Part shown: piece after piece, positions 54,402 to 64,000 of the stretch
Layout: every line of letters begins with the position of its first letter
Position numbering within the stretch: the stretch's first letter is position 1
Translations under genes and position numbers: made by a program
The notes under the pieces: generated by a model
Database searches by the model: none
Seen by the model: only the letters and a program-made list of their open reading frames with translations
Told to the model about the DNA's origin: nothing
From: Lithodes maja
Taxonomy: Eukaryota > Arthropoda > Malacostraca > Decapoda > Lithodidae
Direction of reading: 5' to 3'
Assembly (NCBI GenBank): GCA_037953745.1
Contig: JBAKBP010007955.1
Span: 1-64,000 of the forward strand
Length of the DNA: 64,000 nucleotides

Positions 54402-56248
54402 TGTGACGCATGTCGAGTATGAGCATGCTGTACAGAACGCCCAGTCAGGCCCCACTCTCGCTAGGATCGTCAGGGCAGGAACTTTGGCTGTAGTCTGTGT
54501 AGAGTTTCCTAACTCAGTTTATGTGAACCGTTGTACTATAAGTATTATCATTATGTATTTTGTTTTCTTCTAAGTCAACGAGTTCTATTTTATATCATTA
54601 GATATAAGTATTGTGTGTGGGACTTGTATGTAATGATGAGAGGAGAGAGTTATGTAACGTGGCGGGGGGATTAGTGAGTCCGCCACGCGGGCCGGTAGGC
54701 CTAATTCCCTCCTCCCTTCCTCCCTTTCAGCGCGTGGGAAGTTCTTTGTCAATCCCAGATTGAGAGAATATGACGTCATGATTGCCAGTGGGCGGTCCTT
54801 AAGTAGTTTGAGATATGCCGCTAGAGGGCCGAGTATAAAAAGAGAGGTTTTTGCCACCATGCTTCAGAACTCATCAGGCAAAGCGACCTCTCATATCCCT
54901 TGCAACTATCCATATTCTTCCGACTGATGTGAACTTTCTCTACTCTCTGAACAGCCTACCTTCTTCTCTTCTCGTCCCTGTTTATAACCTCAATGACCCC
55001 TTTGGTGCAGATTTAGTCAGCCAAAGTATTATCGCTTGAGTTCTCACGAGATAAGTGCCTGTTAGATAGCCTATTTTTGGAAGGGTTAACTAGAATAGGA
55101 TTGATTGATGTTTGTTGCACTCGTATATGTATTTCCCTGTGTACTATTATTCATGTTCCTGTTTTCTGCTGGTTTAGGTAATGCTAGACTGGGATAGGGT
55201 TCCTCGAGTTGTGATTTCCTATGAGTGCTAGGTTGGTTGAACCAGCACAATTGCAACGGAGACGTGGGAAGCCTAGGGGGTCTTTTTGATTGTGTACCGT
55301 GGGAGTTTAGCACTGTGTTGCGAGTGAGGGCTTTTGCCTGTGCCACCCAACACTGTGCTATCTCATTTGCTTGACTTTGAGAGGATCGCCAGGAGAGAAC
55401 CAGATACTAGTGATCTGGATCTCTCAAGAGAGCATCCCGTCAATTAACGTAATTTGGCCGCACAGTCTTAAGGACCTCGCTAGGCTACGAGCCGCTTGCT
55501 CAGCCATTGTCTCTTTAACCTTAGATATCCCAGCTAGACTTTGCTCGACCAGCAGATACAGCATAGTATTGAAGCTTCTCCTTATGTATATTATTGTTTA
55601 AGCACTATTGATTTCATGTGTGGCACGCTTAGCTACTTCAGAGATTAGTGGCCCACGAGCACAATCTTAGTAGGCTATTGCCAGTGCATTGTCGGAGTAC
55701 TTCTTCTTAATGTTTGCCATATCCTATTGCTTATTCTTATAATTCTTCTTATGTCAATTTAAAGCCTTTAATTACCAGTGAGTTATTCATTAAATTGCTG
55801 TTCAAAATCCGATACTTACTTCTTATGAGTATTCGAGAAGCATCTAACTTATCAGAAGATTCCTTGCTTGATGCTCGAGGACTATTGTTTAACGTAACGT
55901 AATAGTGCCGATCCGAAGTAGAGGGTGGAGGACTTCTTAAGTTCTTAGTTCAAGGGTGGATTACTTCGGCTTCGGCCAACACTATTCTTTAGTGTTGTAG
56001 TACTTTCTTCTTTGTTTGATTGTTGACCAGACTAGATAACTCCCGTCTTGCTATTAGTCTGTTGTGTGAAACGCTAGTACCGAGTTCTTGTATACCCCGT
56101 TATAGCAGATAGAACTCTGGAGGGTAGTGGCGTTTTTTGTTCGGCTGGCAGTACTCTGGGGTTGGGATCGTGTGTTTCCGTTGTGGCAGCGAGCCATACT
56201 CGAGTCCTGTGTAAGAGCCCTAGTGTACCCGAGTGCCCGGTCGTAACA
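54402..56248 (+). repeat. 5' LTR of copy C
   Basis: 1,847 bp, TGTGACGC...CGTAACA; TATA box at 54834-54841. Differs from its partner for instance at ACTATCCAT versus ACTATCGAT. Confidence 0.93.
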
Positions 56249-56250
56249 AA

Positions 56251-56262
56251 TGGCGACCTTGC
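56251..56262 (+). other. putative primer binding site, copy C
   Basis: TGGCGACCTTGC two bases after the LTR, identical to A and B. Confidence 0.5.
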
Positions 56263-56466
56263 TTAGGATTTTGTGAACAGTATAATTTTTTTTTGCAGAG
56301 TTGTACAACATTTGTTTGTTGGTACTTTAGCGTACATATTGAAGAATATTTTTTTTTTGTAAGGCAATTAGGAGAGCATTTAAGAGACTCCAGTTAATTT
56401 AGTAATTAGTGCTTACATAAGGGAGTTTAACACTTTTGTCTCGAGAATTTTTTGGTGAACTTCAGT

Positions 56467-59400
56467 ATGTCGGGCCCTAGTATTGACGAGGAGCGAGAGA
56501 TGCTAAGTGAGGAGGTGCCGTTAGTAACTAGTGAGGAGGATGCTAGACTTTTTGTGAGTAAGCAGTACCACGTGACGGAGGAGAGGCTGACTGGGGTGAA
56601 TGTTTATGGCTTGCACCTGATAGCCAAGGTTTTGGGCAAATCCAATGTAGTAGGGATGTCCAAGGGGGAGCTGATTTCCTGGGTGTTGCGTGGGCGACAT
56701 GGGGTTTCGGAGGAGAGGGCGTTTGGGGGGGTTCCTCCCCAGATCCCCTCTCACTCGACTCCCACAGTGCCGTCCACTCAGTTGCCGGAGGTTAGCACTC
56801 TCCCACAGAGGGATGAGCATTGGAAGATTGGAGTGCCCTCGGGCGGTGCGTATGGTGGTTCCCCAGTTCTTGCCCCCCCTCCTTCAGTAGTGGCAGCTCC
56901 CTCTTCCGGCCTGTCTCCTGAGATGATATTTAGACTTGAGCTTGCTAAAATTGAGTCTAGGAAGTATGAGATTGAGGCTGAGACTAGGAAGCATGAGATT
57001 GAGGTTAGGAGGCAGGAGGATGAGACCAGGAGGCATGAGGCTGAGGTTAGGAGGCACGAGGCTGAGCTTAGGTACGACTCAGAGAAATATTGTGCTCAAA
57101 TAGATTTAGATAAGACTCGTGCAGAGTCGACAGGGATTCGGATGGGCCGTGAGGGCCAAGTAAGAGAACAGTCCTTGTCCCACTTAGTCAAGTTGGTGCC
57201 GGCATTTAGTGAAACTGAAGTCACAGAATTTTTTAATCGTTTTGAGAAGAAGTGTAGGGAGCATAATTGGCCTGAAGAGAAGTGGGCAGCTCTAGTCTCC
57301 TCAAGACTTACGGGTAAGGGTCTGAAGGCTTATGATGCACTGCCTTTAGAGTCTTGCATTGACTACCCAGAATTGAAGAGAGCTGTCCTACGGGCATACG
57401 AGTTGCAACCAGAAACATATCGATTGAAGTTTCGGGGTGTTACAAAGACTAGGGAGGCGACCTTTCTTGAACATGCCCGGGACTTAAAAGATGCACTTGC
57501 TAACTGGACACGTTCTGAGAAAGCTGAGACGGCCGAACAGTTGACTGAGCTGTTTCTGCTCGAGCAGTTTTATAAGTGTACTGGTGCAGATATGACTTTA
57601 ACTATTAAAGAAAAGAACCCTAAAACTCTACAGGAGGCAGCTGAGATGGCTGACCTCCGGCTATCATTAATTCGTGGGTGCGGGTCTGCCCAGCGTAGTG
57701 AGGCAGGTAACAAGGGGCGTGACACCCCACCCCCCCGAGTTAGTGATATACATTATGCAAACAAGTACAAGAGCTATGATACCAAGACTGACCACAAGAC
57801 TAACACCGTCCCATTTAAGAAGGGGCCGGGCCCTTCCCAGTACCAAGGGAAGCCCAGAGGGGAGTTGGAGTGTTATCTTTGTCATGAAAAGGGGCACTTT
57901 GCAAGAGTCTGTCCTAGCAAACCACCTACAGCAGCTGTGTCTTTGGCCTGCAACATTGGTGTGTCTCCGAAGTCTTCTGAGTTTGCCCGGGGCAGTTCGT
58001 CAGAGGCTGAGGCACAGCCAATGCAGAAACACCTGAGAGGCTCGAACCCTGCTCAGGATGTTTTTTGCGACCATAGAGGACGGGGTTGCGTGATGTGGGC
58101 GGGGCGCAAGCATGGAGTAGAGGTCTTGCGTGATACAGGTGCTTCCCAGACTCTGATGAACAATTTGACTGGCTACCCTATAAATGCGGCTCGGGTGGTA
58201 GTGGTGCAGGGTATTAATGCAACTCGGTCATACCCGCTGGTGCGGTTGGAGTTGGAGGTGGATGGTGTGGCACGTGAATTGGATGTTGGGATTGTGGAGA
58301 AACTGCCAGTGGAGGGCGTCGACCTTCTTCTCGGCAACGACTTTGCAATGCCCGCTTCTGAGGTTCTACCCTTAGTCGTTGCCGAGAGGCCGGCCGACGT
58401 GAGTGGGGGAGAACAAGAGTGTGTCGAGCGGTGCCAGGCACAACCCATGGCGTGTGCTGTCACCCGAGCTCGGGCAGCTAAAGTGTCACAGCCTAGTCCT
58501 CCGTCTTCAGACCAGCAGAGGAACGATCAACAGGAGGAGGCTAAAGCTGGAGTTGGTTTTAAGAGTTTTGACTCGGCGGCTCTCCTGGTTGATTCAGTAT
58601 TAGCACCTATGTTAGAGTCTGGAGAGGCCCCAGGACCTGTCACAGCTAGTGAGGAGGTAGGGCCGGAAGAGACTCAGAGGCAGCAACGTTACACACAGAG
58701 AGAAAAAAGGGTTGCTCAGTTGGAGGATCCGGAAGTTCAGAAGTGTGGTAATGGTGCTGTCGAGATTAAACACGAGGACGGGGAAGCATGTCATGTGAAC
58801 CTGGTGGAGGAGTTTGTGAGGCAACCACCTGCGCAGCCTACTGTCCCTGCGTTGGTCTGCCGCGGCCAAGGTGGAGAAGGAGAGGGGGGCAGTAGGGCAC
58901 AGGTGGAGGAGAGTAGGGATTGTCATGTCTCGGCGAAGCAGTGGGCGGGGGACACGAGTCTGGTGGCTGTGGAAGTGCTAGAGCACCTGCCTGAGCAGCA
59001 GTGTGCAGCACTCCAGCACCAGCTCGGTTCATACCCCACTGGTCGTGCCGAGCCCCTGAGTCTCACAACTCGGGCGGTGCGAGATGTTCCGCAGGCAGGT
59101 CATGTGACTGTTAAAAGACCGTTAGCCTCGTTGTTTCGGTGGTTTAAGGTGGGCGACGAGGCCTTGGCATGGTTGCCAGGTCAGGGTCGACCCATGGCTG
59201 CCAAGGGTGGTGGTCAAAAGGAGGACATTGAGCAGATTGGTAAGGTCGGCTGTGGTATCGCAGTGCCCGGTCGTCGCATAGCCTCCCAATGCTGCTCTAG
59301 TCTAATGCAACAGCCCTACCATAGACCGACTGTATCTGGCCATGTCGCTGAAAGCGGTGATGCTGCGCAGGCAGATGTCGTCACAAGGAATGCGGGGGTG

Positions 59401-60186
59401 CGCATGTACGGTATCGGCGGGGAAGCCTTAGCAATAATGAACTGTGGGAGTGACTGCACGGGTGGTACTGATTGTCCCTCTCATGACCTGGCTGTTCTAG
59501 GGACGAAGGTGGAGAAGGAGGGAGACTACAGGTTAGAAGCTGCGGTCTCGGCTGGGTTGTGGGAGGGCACAAGGCATGTTGTTCGTGGAGACAGTGCAAG
59601 GCAGTTATTTACTAGGCTATGGCAGTACTTTCGCATGTTTGTTGCTTCTCCAGGCCTGAGGTACGGGGTAGAATCCGACATGCAGGCTGGAGATAGTGCA
59701 AGGCTCAGTTTAATTCCCTGCCGTATAAATCCTGCTCGACAGCCTATGGTGCAAGCAGAGCTGGATTACGTGTGGACGAAGGATCTGAGGGATAAGGAAT
59801 GTCGTGAGTGGTCGTTGCTTGTAACTTTGTCCGAGCGTGCTAAAGAGGTATGTGGTTTTGTTGTGGACGGGAGTACCTACCAGTGCAATGTTGTGCCTGA
59901 CGGACTTAAGAATGCACCAGCAACGTGTCAGAGCCTGATGAATGAAAGTGAAAAGGACGATGATGCGCTGGGGCATTTCGAGATCTATGTTCCAGCCTAT
60001 GGTCCGGTCGGTGTAGTTTACCCAGATCATTACCCTCTCAAGATCTTGGACCCGTTTCACAATCGGAATATGAGGCTGACCAGGTGGTCACTAAGGTTAT
60101 TGGTATATAACCTGGACATAAGCCATATTGCCGGTTGTGACAACGAGGTTGCATGTGGTCATTCAGGGGTATATGATCCTGGGTAA
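56467..60186 (+). CDS. Gag-Pol-like polyprotein lacking integrase core and RT active site, copy C
   Basis: One uninterrupted frame of 1,239 codons from ATG 56467 to TAA 60184-60186. Domains in order: Gag N-terminus; Arg/Glu-rich coiled-coil repeats; capsid with SCAN-like ETAEQLTELFLLEQFYKC; CCHC knuckle CYLCHEKGHFARVC (from 57871); protease site DTGA (58132-58143); linker; B-like integrase tail CHVNLVEEFVRQ joined where the integrase core should be; a second integrase-tail-like FKVGDEALAWLPGQGRP; unknown segment; RT start-like LIPCRINPARQPMVQAEL; SERAKEVCGFVVDGSTY and GLKNAPATCQSLMN; then RNase H end HFEIYVPAYGPV. The YLDD box and RNase H DAS box are missing. Gag, nucleocapsid and protease may be functional; pol activity is not expected. 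It is also shorter than A by a piece after VAQ. Confidence 0.85.
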   Translation: MSGPSIDEEREMLSEEVPLVTSEEDARLFVSKQYHVTEERLTGVNVYGLHLIAKVLGKSNVVGMSKGELISWVLRGRHGVSEERAFGGVPPQIPSHSTPTVPSTQLPEVSTLPQRDEHWKIGVPSGGAYGGSPVLAPPPSVVAAPSSGLSPEMIFRLELAKIESRKYEIEAETRKHEIEVRRQEDETRRHEAEVRRHEAELRYDSEKYCAQIDLDKTRAESTGIRMGREGQVREQSLSHLVKLVPAFSETEVTEFFNRFEKKCREHNWPEEKWAALVSSRLTGKGLKAYDALPLESCIDYPELKRAVLRAYELQPETYRLKFRGVTKTREATFLEHARDLKDALANWTRSEKAETAEQLTELFLLEQFYKCTGADMTLTIKEKNPKTLQEAAEMADLRLSLIRGCGSAQRSEAGNKGRDTPPPRVSDIHYANKYKSYDTKTDHKTNTVPFKKGPGPSQYQGKPRGELECYLCHEKGHFARVCPSKPPTAAVSLACNIGVSPKSSEFARGSSSEAEAQPMQKHLRGSNPAQDVFCDHRGRGCVMWAGRKHGVEVLRDTGASQTLMNNLTGYPINAARVVVVQGINATRSYPLVRLELEVDGVARELDVGIVEKLPVEGVDLLLGNDFAMPASEVLPLVVAERPADVSGGEQECVERCQAQPMACAVTRARAAKVSQPSPPSSDQQRNDQQEEAKAGVGFKSFDSAALLVDSVLAPMLESGEAPGPVTASEEVGPEETQRQQRYTQREKRVAQLEDPEVQKCGNGAVEIKHEDGEACHVNLVEEFVRQPPAQPTVPALVCRGQGGEGEGGSRAQVEESRDCHVSAKQWAGDTSLVAVEVLEHLPEQQCAALQHQLGSYPTGRAEPLSLTTRAVRDVPQAGHVTVKRPLASLFRWFKVGDEALAWLPGQGRPMAAKGGGQKEDIEQIGKVGCGIAVPGRRIASQCCSSLMQQPYHRPTVSGHVAESGDAAQADVVTRNAGVRMYGIGGEALAIMNCGSDCTGGTDCPSHDLAVLGTKVEKEGDYRLEAAVSAGLWEGTRHVVRGDSARQLFTRLWQYFRMFVASPGLRYGVESDMQAGDSARLSLIPCRINPARQPMVQAELDYVWTKDLRDKECREWSLLVTLSERAKEVCGFVVDGSTYQCNVVPDGLKNAPATCQSLMNESEKDDDALGHFEIYVPAYGPVGVVYPDHYPLKILDPFHNRNMRLTRWSLRLLVYNLDISHIAGCDNEVACGHSGVYDPG

Positions 60187-60670
60187 ATTGACACACGGGT
60201 AGCCTCCTGCTTTGGTTTGAGTAGTATTTTGCGCTTGGTGCTTGTTGGCTCGCGGTTGTAGCCCAGCGTATTGGGTCGTAAAGCAGGATTGTTGAGCGTT
60301 TGGTATAGAAGAAAATAGGCTGCCCTTATAGTGCAGCCGGAAAAAAACATATTAAAATATAAAAATCATATAAAAACTCTTTCTTTTTGATGAAGATAAT
60401 TGTATAAGTTTGTCATAGCCTATAAGGTTTGAGTAGTCCACGAACTATCAAACGGCTGAGCTGCTGTAAGCTCGCTCTGGGAGCATGATATTGTGTCTTT
60501 TACTATTGTTGGGAGGAGTTATGAAATGTGAATTTTTTTTTATAAGATGTGTTTTAGTGATAAACTCAGCGTTGTTTTAGTGCCATGCGGTCGCTGGGTG
60601 TGAGGGGTTTGATGGGGTTCTGTATATCAGATTTTAGCTCAGGGTTGAGCAAGTAAAATCTTGGGGGAGG
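60187..60670 (+). other. 3' untranslated region and polypurine tract, copy C
   Basis: Conserved noncoding stretch ending TCTTGGGGGAGG (60659-60670) next to the LTR. Confidence 0.8.
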
Positions 60671-62517
60671 TGTGACGCATGTCGAGTATGAGCATGCTGT
60701 ACAGAACGCCCAGTCAGGCCCCACTCTCGCTAGGATCGTCAGGGCAGGAACTTTGGCTGTAGTCTGTGTAGAGTTTCCTAACTCAGTTTATGTGAACCCG
60801 TTGTACTATAAGTATTATCATTATGTATTTTGTTTTCTTCTAAGTCAACGAGTTCTATTTTATATCATTAGATATAAGTATTGTGTGTGGGACTTGTATG
60901 TAATGATGAGAGGAGAGAGTTATGTAACGTGGCGGGGGATCAGTGAGTCCGCCACGCGGGCCGGTAGGCCTAATTCCCTCCTCCCTTCCTCCCTTTCAGC
61001 GCGTGGGAAGTTCTTTGTCAATCCCAGATTGAGAGAATATGACGTCATGATTGCCAGTGGGCGGTCCTTAAGTAGTTTGAGATATGCCGCTAGAGGGCCG
61101 AGTATAAAAAGAGAGGTTTTTGCCACCATGCTTCAGAACTCATCAGGCAAAGCGACCTCTCATATCCCTTGCAACTATCGATATTCTTCCGACTGATGTG
61201 AACTTTCTCTACTCTCTGAACAGCCTACCTTCTTCTCTTCTCGTCCCTGTTTATAACCTCAATGACCCCTTTGGTGCAGATTTAGTCAGCCAAAGTATTA
61301 TCGCTTGAGTTCTCACGAGATAAGTGCCTGTTAGATAGCCTATTTTTGGAAGGGTTAACTAGAATAGGATTGATTGATGTTTGTTGCACTCGTATATGCA
61401 TTTCCCTGTGTGCGATTATTCATGTTCCTGTTTTCTGCTGGTTTAGGCAATGCTAGACTGGGATAGGGTTTCTGAGTTGTGATTTCCTATGAGTACTAGG
61501 TTGCGGTTGAACCAGTACAATTGCAACGGAGACGTGGAACGCCTAGGTGGTCTTTCTGACTGTGTACCGTGGGAGTTTAGCACTGTGTTGCGAGTGAGGG
61601 CTTTTGCCTGTGCCACCCAACACTGTGCTATCTCATTTGCTTGACTTTGAGAGGATCGCCAGGAGAGAACCAGATACTAGTGATCTGGATCTCTCAAGAG
61701 AGCATCCCGTCAATTACCGTAATTTGGCCGCACAGTCTTAAGGACCTCGCTAGGCTACGAGCCGCTTGCTCAGCCATTGTCTCTTAACCTTAGATATCCC
61801 AGCTAGACTTTGCTCGACCAGCAGATACAGCATAGTATTGAAGCTTCTCCTTATGTATATTATTGTTTAAGCACTATTGATTTCATGTGTGGCACGCTTA
61901 GCTACTTCAGAGATTAGTGGCCCACGAGCACAATCTTAGTAGGCTATTGCCAGTGCATTGTCGGAGTACTTCTTCTTAATGTTTGCCATATCCTATTGCT
62001 TATTCTTATAATTCTTCTTATGTCAATTTAAAGCCTTTAATTACCAGTGAGTTATTCATTAAATTGCTGTTCAAAATGCGATACTTACTTCTTACGAGTA
62101 TTCGAGAAGCATCTAACTTATCAGAAGATTCCTTGCTTGATGCTCGAGGACTATTGTTTAACGTAACGTAATAGTGCCGATCCGAAGTAGAGGGTGGAGG
62201 ACTTCTTAAGTTCTTAGTTCAAGGGTGGATTACTTCGGCTTCGGCCAACACTATTCTTTAGTGTTGTAGTACTTTCTTCTTTGTTTGATTGTTGACCAGA
62301 CTAGATAACTCCCGTCTTGTTATTAGTCTGTTGTGTGAAACGCTAGTACCGAGTTCTTGTATACCCCGTTATAGCAGATAGAACTCTGGAGGGTAGTGGC
62401 GTTTTTTGTTCGGCTGGCAGTACTCTGGGGTTGGGATCGTGTGTTTCCGTTGTGGCAGCGAGCCATACTCGAGTCCTGTGTAAGAGCCCTAGTGTACCCG
62501 AGTGCCCGGTCGTAACA
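60671..62517 (+). repeat. 3' LTR of copy C
   Basis: 1,847 bp with TATA box at 61103-61110; ends CGTAACA at 62517, joined directly to AGACACGAAACGG of the satellite. Confidence 0.93.
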
Positions 62518-63799
62518 AGACACGAAACGGGATTTAGAGCCCCTATAACTAGGCTATCTACACGAGACGTAGACATAATTATAACGGAGCTATAATCACC
62601 CTAAAAACTAGGCTAGTCAAGATTGAATTGACAAACTAATATTTTCTCAAAAAAATATTTTCTGAGAGTGTACACTAAAGTGAATTGGTCTTGTATGGTG
62701 GAGACACGAAACGGGACTTAGAGCCCCTATAACTAGGCTATTTATACGAGACGTAGACATATAACGGAGCTAAAATCCCCCTAAAAACTAGGCTAGTTAA
62801 GATTGAATTGACAAAATAATATTTTCTCAAAATAATATTTTCTGAGATTGTACACTAAAGTGAATTGGTCTTGTATAGTGGAGACACGAAACGGGATTTA
62901 GAGCCCCTATAACTAGGCTATCTACACGAGACGTAGACATATAACGGAGCTAAATCACCCTAAAACTAGGCTAGTTAAGATTGAATTGACAAACTAATAT
63001 TTTCTCAAAAAAATATTTTCTGAGAGTGTACACTAAAGTGAATTGGTCTTGTATAGTGGAGACACGAAACGGGATTTAGAGCCCCTATAACTAGGCTATC
63101 TACATGAGATGTAGACATATAACGGAGCTAAAAATCCCCCTAAAAACTAGGCTAGTTAAGATTGAATTGACAAAATAATATCTTCTCAAAAAATATTTTC
63201 TGAGATTGTACACTTAAGTGAATTGGTCTTGTATAGTGGAGACACGAAACAGGATTTAGAGCCTCTATAACTAGGCTATCTACACGAGACGTAGACATAT
63301 AATTGAGCTAAAATCACCCTAAAAACTAGGCTAGTTAAGATTGAATTGACAAAATAATATTTTCTCAAAATAATATTTTCTGAGATTGTACACTAAAGTG
63401 AATTGGTATTGTATAGTGGAGACACGAAACGGGATTTAGAGCCCCTATAACTAGGCTATCTACACGAGACGTAGACATATAACGGAGCTAAAATCACCCT
63501 AAAAACTAGGCTAGTTAAGATTGAATTGACAAACTAATATTTTCTCAAAAAAATATTTTCTGAGAGTGTACACTAAAGTGAATTGGTCTTGTATAGTGGA
63601 GACACGAAACGGGATTTAGAGCCTCTATTACTTGGCTATCTACATGAGATGTAGACATATAGCAGAGCTAAAATAACCCTAAAACTAGGCTAGTTAAGAT
63701 TGAATTGACAAAATAATATTTTCTCAAAAAATATTTTCTGAGATTGTACACTAAAGTGAATTGGTCTTGTATAGTGGAGACATGAAACGGGATTTAGAG
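62516..63799. repeat. satellite array, ~180-bp unit, about seven copies
   Basis: Units start GAGACACGAAACGGG at 62701, 62881, 63059, 63239, 63419, 63599 and 63777 (spacing 178-180; the first, from 62516, is about 185 and its first two bases are overwritten by the LTR). Each contains a short inverted repeat around AATATTTTCTCAAAA and AAATATTTTCTGAGA. Copies are nearly identical, which suggests recent amplification. Confidence 0.95.
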
Positions 63800-64000
63800 T
63801 GTTACGGCTGGATCGGCAATACATATTCGGGATTCTTGATCGTAGGACAGAAATGGCTTATGTGACAACGACACGCTCGATTCCAGTCCCAAATACTATA
63901 TGCTCCAGACAACAAAAGCACCAACGCCCTACAGAGTTATCGTCTATGGTAACGAGGTACCTTAACTCGGCGAAAGTGTACAACAGGGGTAGGCTATGAG
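63800..64000 (-). repeat. diverged LTR of the same Gypsy superfamily, start only
   Basis: Begins TGTTACGGCTGGATCGG, like the inverted LTR terminus TGTTACGACCGGG of copy B, and retains further landmarks in order (ACAACGACACGCTCGATTCC, CAACGCCCTACAGAGTTAT, GGTAACGAGGTACC) with heavy divergence. It starts within a satellite unit and runs off the window. Confidence 0.6.

Larger units (their letters stand above)
54402..62517 (+). mobile_element. Ty3/Gypsy LTR retrotransposon copy C, nonautonomous form
   Basis: Two 1,847-bp LTRs (54402-56248, 60671-62517) flank a 4.4-kb interior with one long open frame. LTRs differ at roughly a dozen to fifteen positions by eye. The internal layout is that of copy A: integrase core and RT active site deleted, hybrid segment present. 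Flanks do not show a target duplication: the left flank is LINE DNA, the right flank satellite DNA. Confidence 0.93.

Noticed and set aside
54390..62530. A target-site duplication around copy C
   Set aside because: I compared GCGCTC(TG) on the left and AGACAC on the right under three possible LTR starts; none match.
62516..63799. CRISPR array
   Set aside because: Units of 180 bp repeat over their full length with no short repeat/unique spacer pattern, in a eukaryotic context.

Overview
This window looks like an arthropod (plausibly crustacean) genomic segment made almost entirely of transposable elements. The evidence is animal-type retroelement families (Ty3/Gypsy, BEL/Pao, CR1-, RTE- and Jockey-like LINEs), DNA transposons (piggyBac, Merlin, hAT- and Harbinger-like pieces), a tRNA-derived SINE, a spliced transposon gene, and several tracts of TTAGG, the ancestral arthropod telomere repeat. 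I found no convincing single-copy host gene, no complete tRNA or rRNA gene, and nothing bacterial. The organism call is inference.

The backbone is three copies of one long-LTR (about 1.85 kb) Ty3/Gypsy family. Copy A (1-9666, +) runs off the left edge. Copy B (31419-40986, -) is complete. Copy C (54402-62517, +) is complete in outline. B carries gag, CCHC, protease, integrase, then reverse transcriptase and RNase H: integrase lies upstream of RT, the Ty1/Copia-like order known among Ty3/Gypsy elements for the Gmr1 group. Its capsid has a SCAN-like stretch, which fits that group. A and C share a derived layout: the integrase core and RT active site are gone, and a second, diverged integrase-tail plus RT-start segment is present. 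Yet C keeps one open frame of about 1,239 codons, and A's LTRs differ at one site in the 573 bp that can be compared. A and C are therefore probably nonautonomous passengers of elements like B.

Region by region. 1101-3869: antisense LINE nested in gag of A, itself hit at TTAA by a 628-bp piggyBac-like MITE. 10339-14543: a 4.2-kb piggyBac element with terminal inverted repeats, TTAA duplication and a transposase with an intact DDD core. 14548-17380: possible Harbinger remnant with a two-exon Myb/SANT gene. 17756-22190: hAT-like nonautonomous element abutting a BEL/Pao pol remnant. 23414-24493: broken Merlin transposase. 24554-27515: LINE. 27631-27795: TTAGG tracts. 28239-30733: unidentified transposon-like gene split by a 986-bp element with 59-bp inverted repeats. 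31419-40986: Gypsy B. 40990-42833: minisatellite, GA tract and palindrome-bearing repeats. 44135-46898: RTE LINE. 47217-47530: SINE. 48452-53253: CR1 LINE with an esterase-type ORF1 and a second copy of the TTAA MITE. 53302-54390: LINE C-terminal fragment. 54402-62517: Gypsy C. 62516-63799: about seven copies of a 180-bp satellite. 63800-64000: start of a diverged relative of the Gypsy LTR.

No operon-like cooperation exists here. The functional links are parasitic: nonautonomous elements (A, C, the MITEs, the SINE) would depend on enzymes from autonomous relatives.
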